From assembly GCA_045647345.1 (NCBI GenBank), contig JAZRMG010000138.1, forward strand, positions 1 through 41,718: a DNA stretch of 41,718 nucleotides. Direction: 5' to 3'. The stretch is from UBA1189 sp045647345. Lineage in GTDB: Bacteria; Bacteroidota; Bacteroidia; Bacteroidales; Bacteroidaceae. A program made the translations under genes and the position numbers. The stretch's first letter is position 1. The number at the start of each line of letters is the position of its first letter. The notes below the pieces were generated by a model that did no database searches, was not told the origin of the DNA, and was given only the letters and a program-made list of their open reading frames with translations. This document shows, in pieces, positions 32,477 to 38,935 of this stretch.

Positions 32477-32558
32477 CAAAAAATCTTTGTCAAGCTTGCG
32501 ATAATGTTTTATCACTTCGATGACAAAATTTTGTTACAGGTGTGACAAAAGTTTACAC
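32477..32558. repeat. 22-bp-period array of 16-bp palindromes (copy B)
   Basis: Four units related to TGACAAAATTTTGTCA start at 32477, 32499, 32521 and 32543, with spacers AGCTTG, CTTCGA and CAGGTG. The reverse complement of copy A aligns with this copy at about 60 of 74 positions, spacers included. The two copies are therefore homologous and inverted. Confidence 0.85.
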
Positions 32559-32600
32559 CATGAGGTACGCCGTTGAAATGGACGATTTTACCCGTTTTTC

Positions 32601-33010
32601 AGGTTACAAAAGTTCATAAATAGGTTGGCAGTGGCATGATCTGAGAACTTTCGTCTTCGCGTTCGTATAGCGTTGCGCTACGTCAGGCCGTGCAGACATA
32701 AAAATTGGGCAGCAGCGAATTTTCAGTACTGAGCCTCCAGTACTTGAATACCGGAGGCTCGGTACTGCAGTACTGGACCGTCAGTACTGCCCCATCTGTC
32801 AACTTATTCAGGACGATTAGCACCACCCCATTTTCATGTTGCACTACCCAATGTGGTATTCTTACATAGCGCCTTTACTCCGCGCTTTGCTTGGAAACGA
32901 AGTTCGCTGGCCGAACCTTTAGGTCGACGCCCGAAGGGGCTGAAGTCAAGGGAAAAGCAACTCCCTCCCGGCTTCGCCACCGCCAACCGATTTATGAACT
33001 TTTGTAACCT
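32601..33010. mobile_element. MITE-like element with 35-bp terminal inverted repeats
   Basis: The left end 32601-32635 (starting AGGTTACAAAAGTTC) and the right end 32976-33010 (ending GAACTTTTGTAACCT) are inverted repeats matching at 33 of 35 positions. The 410-bp interior has no gene. It holds a 15-bp stem (32724-32738 with 32753-32767, one G-T mismatch) and three copies of the self-complementary CAGTACTG (32724, 32768, 32782). Each flank begins or ends with TC, a possible 2-bp target duplication. This is the plan of a non-autonomous transposable element. Confidence 0.75.
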
Positions 33011-33273
33011 TCGGTGAGGATAAAATGAGTAGGATCCGACGATGCTAAAGTCAATGGTGAATGAAGAGAAGTATTCACTTGGGAGATAATATAGCCCTCC
33101 TTTATGCCGATAAATCGGCAGCTGCGAGTATAAGCATCTCCAGATGTGATAAGCGGATTCTGTCTTTCGGGAAATCCCTATATAGAGAACGGGGGCTAAA
33201 TGTACACCTCCCGTGACGGAAGAGTTGTGACGCTAATCGTCTCTACTATGAAGAATATGTAAGTCTTTATCGT

Positions 33274-34125
33274 TTATGTAAAGATTTTAATCTTCCTGGC
33301 AGCACCATTTACGAGGTGTGGGCGATCTTCTCCATAACAGATGCTTCTTTTGCGTATGAGATAATGACATGACGTGCTAAGTAAATCTCTAATATAAGGT
33401 GTACATGCTAAGCAACTCCATAACTTTCTCGGCTTTAACCCAAATTTCGCCTCGTAGTGAGGATTAATGAAATATAATTTGCGGTTAACTATCTCAAGAT
33501 TGTTCTTCTTGCAAAGCTTTTCGAATCCGTGTATAGTCATTCTAGTGTCTCTTATATCAAGAAATTTCTTAATGGTATTTTCCGTTTCTCCCATTCGACG
33601 TAGCAACCATGCAAAAGTGTGGCGTGGCAATAAATGGATGAAAGGACAGCGTGATACGAATTTGCTCTGTGCCACTTGCTGATGTCCGCCAAAAGGCATA
33701 CACCAAGCAGGGAAGGCGATAAAAAGGAATCCTTTTTCATCAAGCAATTCTTGTAAACGTAGCATCAGCCGATCTTTATCATGGATATGCTCTATAGCAT
33801 CGTGCAACATGATGAGCTGGTATTGGTTATTATCGCTATATTTGTGGATATTACTATGGATAAAAGTTCCTGATAAATTGTATTTATGAAACAGCTCTCT
33901 AGCTCTCTCAATCGACAAAGAGTCTACATCTACACCGCTGACATCATACCCTAACTGTGCAAAAGGTGCTAGATTGCCACCAAGGCCACAACCAACTTCA
34001 AGAACCTTTAAGGAATCCCCATATTTGAAGGGTGTATGTTCCTTCAAATATGGGAGATAATATTTTTTACATGATTCTTTGCTCTCGCAAAAATATCTTT
34101 CGTAATCAGTATGTCTCTTTTGCAT
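33274..34125 (-). CDS. Class I SAM-dependent methyltransferase
   Basis: The 283-residue protein has the SAM-binding motif I VLEVGCGLGGNL (about 40-51), the acidic end of strand 2 (GVDVDSLSIERA) and motif IV-like HDAIEHIHDKDRL, as in UbiE- or COQ5-like and cell-envelope methyltransferases. The acceptor is unknown. It starts five bases after the S74/type IX protein gene stops and is surely co-transcribed with it, so a role in modifying a surface product is possible. Its base composition looks more A/T-rich than the core genes. No known pathway genes lie beside it. Confidence 0.85.
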   Translation of the reverse strand: MQKRHTDYERYFCESKESCKKYYLPYLKEHTPFKYGDSLKVLEVGCGLGGNLAPFAQLGYDVSGVDVDSLSIERARELFHKYNLSGTFIHSNIHKYSDNNQYQLIMLHDAIEHIHDKDRLMLRLQELLDEKGFLFIAFPAWCMPFGGHQQVAQSKFVSRCPFIHLLPRHTFAWLLRRMGETENTIKKFLDIRDTRMTIHGFEKLCKKNNLEIVNRKLYFINPHYEAKFGLKPRKLWSCLACTPYIRDLLSTSCHYLIRKRSICYGEDRPHLVNGAARKIKIFT

Positions 34126-34130
34126 CGTTT

Positions 34131-35372
34131 TTATTTGGTCAAAATCATACGCTTCGTGTCAATCACCTTTCCGTCTGCAATGAGTGCGTAGAGGTACATG
34201 CCGGCATTTAAGCTTCCACCATCGATGGTTACACTTATTTCTCCGCGTTCAGTAACCGGATATTCAGCGATCTGGTTACCATTCATATCGTATATATAAA
34301 GTTTGGCCCTTACAATATCTTTGTTTATGTCGCAGCGAATAACTGTGCTTTCCGTGAAAGGGTTGGGTTCATTCTGGTAGAGCGTGTTTACCACAGCATC
34401 AATCTCTGTTGCTTCTTTTATTCTTGTTCGGGATTTCTTTATAGGCGAGTTAGTTCCTTTGAGGAAATCCACTTCAGTCTTTAATTCTTGAATAGAACTG
34501 ATGAGCAATGGTATAATTTCAATGTAGTTGATAGTGAGATAGCCACCGCGACTCTCCTTAACCAAATTAGGATATATTTCTTGAAGTTCCTGAGCAATCA
34601 ATCCATAGTGCATATCATCTTTTTTGATAGTTGTTTCTTCAGACAAAGAACTGCATGTTACAGTTGCAGTATCGGGAGCTTCAGACACTGCTGCTATTGC
34701 GTTTTCCACATCAATATAATTGTACTGCACAACGTTCATATCCATTAAGTTGTTAAGCGGACTGTTGTCGGTCGTTACAGACTGGATGTTTTTCTTTACT
34801 CGATAATCCGATAATGTAGTAAATTCATTAGCTGTAAGTGTTCCTGTTACATGCACATTACCACGAAAGAAACCTGCATAACGCCCTCCTGTGTCAATGC
34901 CATTTTCTTCCGAATAACTAGAACCATATACTCCAGCTCCATTGGCCGTTCCAGAAAGGACTCCAAATACGCCATAATTATAGCCAGAGGTCGCGTTTCC
35001 TGCATATGCCATGACTCCAAAACTACGTCCTCCACCTATATAGCTATCACTTGTTGCACGAGAAAGTAAACCAATAGAGTTTTTCCCGGCAGATATAGTC
35101 TTTAGTTGGAAGTGAGCACAAGTTTGATAATGATCAGATGAAGCCAGTCCTGTACGTCCAATATATAGTCCTGTACTTTGAACAGTATTATTAGGACGTA
35201 TATGAACTGCTGAGCTTATTGATCCTGTTGAATTAATACTTAAAGAAGAATTCATGATTGCTGTTTCTTCTACACCTATTCCAACTTTGCCATTTTCATC
35301 GACTACTAACTGAGCATTTGTTACTCCAAAATAAGATACTACCATGAGCATCAACATAAATTTCTTTTTCAT
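34131..35372 (-). CDS. Secreted protein with S74 self-cleaving chaperone domain and type IX sorting tail
   Basis: The 413-residue protein has a signal peptide (1-20, ending TNA). A Gly/Ser-rich beta region (about 25-180, with GKVGIG and many YG-containing repeats) resembles the trimeric tail-fibre type. Next is an S74 intramolecular chaperone domain (about 186-305) that starts with SDYRVKKN and includes YGLIAQELQEIYPNLV. The catalytic dyad Ser188 and Lys193 is present. A short coiled-coil stretch follows. Residues 331-413 form a clear type IX C-terminal domain (YQNEPNPFTESTVI, then YIYDMNGNQI and GMYLYALIADGK). S74 domains usually occur at the end of phage tail fibres; here one sits before a sorting domain. 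It is probably an exported surface fibre. Confidence 0.88.
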   Translation of the reverse strand: MKKKFMLMLMVVSYFGVTNAQLVVDENGKVGIGVEETAIMNSSLSINSTGSISSAVHIRPNNTVQSTGLYIGRTGLASSDHYQTCAHFQLKTISAGKNSIGLLSRATSDSYIGGGRSFGVMAYAGNATSGYNYGVFGVLSGTANGAGVYGSSYSEENGIDTGGRYAGFFRGNVHVTGTLTANEFTTLSDYRVKKNIQSVTTDNSPLNNLMDMNVVQYNYIDVENAIAAVSEAPDTATVTCSSLSEETTIKKDDMHYGLIAQELQEIYPNLVKESRGGYLTINYIEIIPLLISSIQELKTEVDFLKGTNSPIKKSRTRIKEATEIDAVVNTLYQNEPNPFTESTVIRCDINKDIVRAKLYIYDMNGNQIAEYPVTERGEISVTIDGGSLNAGMYLYALIADGKVIDTKRMILTK

Positions 35373-35486
35373 AATAACTGACTTTTAAGTTTACAATATG
35401 TTATTTGCGATACTTGACCGTAGCCGTTACGGGGCCTCTTATCGGTCTGGTTTGAACTATAATATTTACTGGTGTATTATATCTGA

Positions 35487-35879
35487 TTAGATTTCAAAGC
35501 ATCCCTCTGCATATATAGTGGGAGAGAACACTACAATGTAATAGATGTGATTACTGCCATCGACTTGTAGTGTCACTGTAGATGGAATGCTTGTGTCTAC
35601 CTCAGTAGAGTCTACCACCTCACCATTCGCATTGACTAGCGAAACATTGGCATCTCCTATATTATATAGATTGACCTCTATAACTCCTGATGTCGGGTGT
35701 ATATAGGCATTCACTTCCCAATAGTGAAGACTTCGCTCTTGCGTGTCGGTAGAAGATATGATTTCTTTCTCGTGAATCGTTATACCAACAGGTACGGGAG
35801 TCCCAGATTCTCCACTATCTTGCCCGAAGGAGCAGAACGTTGCTAAGCATAGCATCGCTGATAAAATAAATGTTTTCAT
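35487..35879 (-). CDS. DUF3244-like small secreted protein
   Basis: The 130-residue protein has a signal peptide (KTFILSAMLCLATFCSFGQ) and a short beta-sandwich-like region rich in Val, Ile and Thr (about 45-130) with the motif VIEVNLYNIGDANVSLVNANGEVVDS. It resembles the DUF3244 or similar small immunoglobulin-fold proteins of Bacteroidales; that assignment rests on recall. No catalytic residues are visible. A -7 box at 35908-35915 precedes it. The S74/type IX gene follows 114 bases downstream on the same strand, so the two could share a transcript. Confidence 0.7.
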   Translation of the reverse strand: MKTFILSAMLCLATFCSFGQDSGESGTPVPVGITIHEKEIISSTDTQERSLHYWEVNAYIHPTSGVIEVNLYNIGDANVSLVNANGEVVDSTEVDTSIPSTVTLQVDGSNHIYYIVVFSPTIYAEGCFEI

Positions 35880-35907
35880 TGTTTGATATTTTTATTGGTT
35901 TCGCTTG

Positions 35908-35915
35908 CAAAGGTA
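35908..35915 (-). promoter_or_regulatory. -7 box of the DUF3244-like gene
   Basis: The minus strand reads TACCTTTG, about 30 bases before the ATG. No TTTG is found at a proper -33 distance. Confidence 0.5.
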
Positions 35916-36079
35916 TGTTGCAATTATTTCATCCAGAAAACAATTATTTCAGATTGCGTATTCGTAACTGAATGATTATCAAGTGGGGGTAAGTTTTAGA
36001 TTTCAGTTTCCAGTTTTATGATTTCAGAATTCATAATGGGAATTCAGAAAAGTCTTGTTTAAGGCGGTACAAAAGTGCA

Positions 36080-36113
36080 GCACCCCACCAAACCTATATG
36101 TCCGATGGGGTGC
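36080..36113 (-). terminator. Probable terminator of the TPR regulator gene
   Basis: Arms GCACCCCA and TGGGGTGC (36080-36087 and 36106-36113) pair perfectly over eight bases with an 18-base loop, 22 bases past the stop codon. Only a short T-rich stretch follows on the minus strand. Confidence 0.55.
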
Positions 36114-36135
36114 GAGCACTTATGTAAATATAGGG

Positions 36136-37788
36136 TTATGCTTCGCTGAGCAACTGGCGGATGTGTGTGCCCAATGTGGTGCCGTGCTCGGGGAGACCGA
36201 GCTTCTTGCGAATGTCGCTACTGTTGTTGAAGTGGCTCTTCATTTGTATATATTCGCCCACCTCCTTGCCTTTCAGTCCCAGAGCATAGAGGCAGCAGTA
36301 GCCAATCTCCCACTCGTTGAGTCCGCAGCGCTCAAGATGCTTGATAAAATGGGGGTGACTGCCTGCAAAAGCCATGCGCGTAGAGGTCATGAACTCCTCT
36401 TTGTTCTTTAACAGTGCGTCAATCTCTTTGTCTACCTTTCGGCTCGCATCGGGGTTGTTGGTGATATTGGCCATAAAGAAGCGGTTGAGCAGGGCGATTC
36501 TTTCCAATAGGGCATTTCTTGCGGCCTGATCCAACTCCTTGTTTTGCTCCAGCAATTCCATGAGGCTATCCCGCTCTTGCTCCATCTGTGCATACAGTTG
36601 CATGTATCGCTCCTTCTCTTGCTTGGCCAATTCGGACTCTGCGGTCTTCATTCGCAATCTGTATCGTGCGATGATGAAAAGTGAGAGTATAATAACTACA
36701 ATCACTACTGCAATCAATAAGGTAATGTCGCTCTTCGCTTTTTCGCGAACGTTCTTCAACTCCAAAGAATGTTTCTCTTCTACGAACTGAACATCTGATT
36801 TGACTCTTGCATATTCCAACGAATCTGTAAGTGCTACATAGTATTCATAGGTATCCATCGCTTCCTTATATCTACCCTCTAATTTATATATTTGAGAAAG
36901 CAGCGCTTGGATTTTCAGGCGTTGGGAAGTGTTGAGTATTTCCCCATGATGAGAGAGTGCATTCATAGCAGCAGAAGCATCACCTATTCTTAAATAGGCA
37001 TATGCCACCGAAAGCCAATCGGTACCGCTTGAGGCAGAGATGGTGACATATTCGTTTACAGAACTTCGGATGCCATTCTTGTCTTGTCCGTAAGTTGCAA
37101 AGTAGGTGAGATAGCTGGAATAGAAATGGGCTTTTATTTTCTCACTGCAATCGTCTAAATCTTCCTGTGGCAAGGCTATGTATTTTTCCGCCTGCACAGT
37201 GTCTTCCGTCATTGTGTATACATTGATGACACTTGCAATACAATTGACATAGCTGCTCGTCTTGTTCATGCGTTTGAAGTACTCAGCCGCTTCGAGATAG
37301 GCGGCAATACATTTGTCCCATTCATAGATGGTGCTGTAGATGCGGCCTTGGGTAAACAGCACTCGCGCCTTGGTCAGTATGTCATCTGAAGCCGCGCCTT
37401 CGGTTACCGCTTTTACAAAGCACTGCAAAGCAAGCTCATCATGCTTCTGCTTGTTCTGATAGATGCGTCCTTCGTAGTAATAGGTGCGCAACTTGTCCGT
37501 AGCCGTGCCGTGACTTTTGTAATAATCAATAGCAGGTTGCAGTACTTCGAAATCTGTGCGGTCGATGTAGTTCTTGTCCATGGCCATGGAGAGCAGCAGG
37601 GCGTGCTTGGCCCGCTCCTCGTTGTTCGGCAGCTCCACGATGTCAATTCCTTGCAGAACGTTCAGCGCACTATCCGGTTTCTCTTCAATATATGACTCTA
37701 CTTGCATCAGCGTATCCCAATGCACCGACTGCCTGTTACACGCAACCATGCACAGCGTTGCTATGAATATGGCTATATGGTTTCTCAT
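36136..37788 (-). CDS. Membrane-spanning TPR regulator with C-terminal HTH-like region
   Basis: The 550-residue protein begins with a lipobox signal (IATLCMVAC). Several TPR-like helical pairs follow (about 20-330), with units such as AKHALLLSMAMDKNYID and YYEGRIYQNKQKHDELAL. There is one membrane segment (about 354-374, LLIAVVIVVIILSLFII) and then a coiled coil (375-440). The C-terminal part (about 496-540, NEWEIGYCCLYALGLKGKEV then DIRKKLGL) resembles a LuxR-type helix-turn-helix. The plan is thus a periplasmic TPR sensor joined through the membrane to a cytoplasmic possible DNA-binding end, as in many Bacteroidales TPR proteins. The start is the ATG at 37786-37788; one at 37807-37809 would give a basic N-terminus and place it only about four bases from the predicted transcription start. 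Its target is unknown. Confidence 0.78.
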   Translation of the reverse strand: MRNHIAIFIATLCMVACNRQSVHWDTLMQVESYIEEKPDSALNVLQGIDIVELPNNEERAKHALLLSMAMDKNYIDRTDFEVLQPAIDYYKSHGTATDKLRTYYYEGRIYQNKQKHDELALQCFVKAVTEGAASDDILTKARVLFTQGRIYSTIYEWDKCIAAYLEAAEYFKRMNKTSSYVNCIASVINVYTMTEDTVQAEKYIALPQEDLDDCSEKIKAHFYSSYLTYFATYGQDKNGIRSSVNEYVTISASSGTDWLSVAYAYLRIGDASAAMNALSHHGEILNTSQRLKIQALLSQIYKLEGRYKEAMDTYEYYVALTDSLEYARVKSDVQFVEEKHSLELKNVREKAKSDITLLIAVVIVVIILSLFIIARYRLRMKTAESELAKQEKERYMQLYAQMEQERDSLMELLEQNKELDQAARNALLERIALLNRFFMANITNNPDASRKVDKEIDALLKNKEEFMTSTRMAFAGSHPHFIKHLERCGLNEWEIGYCCLYALGLKGKEVGEYIQMKSHFNNSSDIRKKLGLPEHGTTLGTHIRQLLSEA

Positions 37789-37816
37789 TGATGTGCTTCT
37801 CTTAATCATTGCATTG

Positions 37817-37824
37817 CAAAGATA
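37817..37824 (-). promoter_or_regulatory. -7 box of the TPR regulator gene
   Basis: The minus strand reads TATCTTTG, 7 bases before the ATG at 37809 and 28 bases before the one at 37788. A TTG lies 17 bases upstream, shorter than the usual 19-21. Confidence 0.55.
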
Positions 37825-37903
37825 GAGCAGGCAAGTAAAAACAAGTTTGTTTGTATTTATCCTGAGACGAGTTTGTTGAGCCAAGTCTGTATCATATCAG
37901 CTT

Positions 37904-38782
37904 TTACTCCAGTGTGAAGCTCTTCTCGCCTATCATCACACCATCAGCGAAGAGGTATACGGTATATTCGCCAGCGCTGAGGAATTCTTCTACATCCCAA
38001 TATACAGTTACGCTCTGCTCTTCGCCTGTGTACTCGATGAGTTTCTTGATGCTATACTCGAGTTTAGTGTTCTCGTAGGCGAAAGTGTTACTTGCGCTCT
38101 TGGTAAGTACGCTGCCGTCGGGTTTGGCAATACGTACGTAGATGGTGCGCTCGCCAGTGGTTGCAGTGATGTTTTTGACAATGGTAAAGTCGATGGCAAA
38201 TTTCACTACGTTCTTCACGCTGTTGGTCTCCTTACCGCGCTTGTTGCGAGGATGGATGGCAATACCTGTAGCATCAAGCTGAGCAGCAAGAGTCACCTTG
38301 TCGCTCAAGTTCTTGGCCTCTTCCTGTAGTGTCTCTACCTTCTTGGTAGCTTCGGCATACTGGGTACGCACACGCTTGTTCTCCTTGGTGAGCTTCTCGT
38401 TGGCCTGATTGAGCGAGTCAATCTGCACCACATAACTGCGCATCACAGCACGCACGGTCTTAAGCTCCTTCTTCAAGCGCGTGATTTCGGCTGCATTGCT
38501 TGCTTTGGTGGCACGTAACTCTTCAAGCAACTGTTGAGTGCGAAGTTTCTCGCGCTCGAGTTGAGCTACCAGTGAGTCGTTCGAGATGAGTATCTGCATC
38601 TCGTCGTACTGCGTAGCGAAGGTGCTATACTCATTTTCCATTTCCTCCTTTTCCAACTCAAAGAGCTGTACCATCTCTTCATTGGCTTTGTTGGCCTGGC
38701 TGAGACGGATGCCGAGGAATGCCAGTGCTCCGATGAGGAGCACGGCACCTGCAATTATAGGGATCAGAATCTTCTTGTTCAT
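37904..38782 (-). CDS. Coiled-coil membrane protein, Bacteroidales-specific, function unknown
   Basis: The 292-residue protein has an N-terminal membrane segment (about 5-28) and a long coiled coil (about 32-165) rich in Glu, Lys, Leu and Arg, with QLEREKLRTQQLLEELRA. A beta-rich C-terminal domain (about 170-292) with IYVRIAKPDGSVL and VTVYWDVEEFLSAGEYTVYLFADG completes it. The C-terminal part resembles an Ig-like fold. I recall similar proteins in Bacteroidales but know of no function. It lies downstream of valS, separated by a repeat spacer, and before the TPR regulator. Confidence 0.72.
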   Translation of the reverse strand: MNKKILIPIIAGAVLLIGALAFLGIRLSQANKANEEMVQLFELEKEEMENEYSTFATQYDEMQILISNDSLVAQLEREKLRTQQLLEELRATKASNAAEITRLKKELKTVRAVMRSYVVQIDSLNQANEKLTKENKRVRTQYAEATKKVETLQEEAKNLSDKVTLAAQLDATGIAIHPRNKRGKETNSVKNVVKFAIDFTIVKNITATTGERTIYVRIAKPDGSVLTKSASNTFAYENTKLEYSIKKLIEYTGEEQSVTVYWDVEEFLSAGEYTVYLFADGVMIGEKSFTLE

Positions 38783-38790
38783 CTTCTTTA

Positions 38791-38935
38791 TTTACAATTT
38801 GACAATTTACTATTTACTATTTATTGGGCGATTGGATAATTTGACAATTTCATCATCGTTGCCTTTGCAAAATTGGGGAATAGTTAAATTGTCAAATCAA
38901 TGGTAAATTGTAATTGGTTAAATGGTAAATTTAGC
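38791..38935. repeat. 7-bp-period inverted repeat spacer overlapping the valS end
   Basis: The spacer holds units such as TTTACAA, TTTGACAA, TTTACTA and TTTACTA (from 38791). Complementary units such as GTTAAAT, TGTCAAAT and GGTAAAT run from 38883 to 38935. The last five codons of valS lie inside the right arm, so the repeat has grown into the gene end. Confidence 0.75.

Larger units (their letters stand above)
32355..33273. other. Gene-free repeat island between tRNA-Leu and the methyltransferase
   Basis: No coding region is supported in these 919 bases. In order they hold the tRNA terminator, a 34-bp palindrome (32403-32436), a second palindrome GTACCAA-AC-TTGGTAC (32434-32449), the 22-bp-period array (32477-32558), a 410-bp element with terminal inverted repeats (32601-33010), and about 260 bases with several small hairpins (33011-33273). 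Confidence 0.85.

Noticed and set aside
32270..32545. Open frame covering tRNA-Leu and the palindromes
   Set aside because: It overlaps the tRNA and repeat DNA and starts inside the tRNA region, so it is chance.
33011..33273. Known riboswitch, RNase P, tmRNA, SRP RNA or group II intron fragment
   Set aside because: None of the signature motifs of these RNAs could be found by eye on either strand.
34131..35879. Prophage remnant, suggested by the tail-fibre-type S74 domain
   Set aside because: The protein has a signal peptide and a type IX sorting tail, and no other phage genes are nearby.
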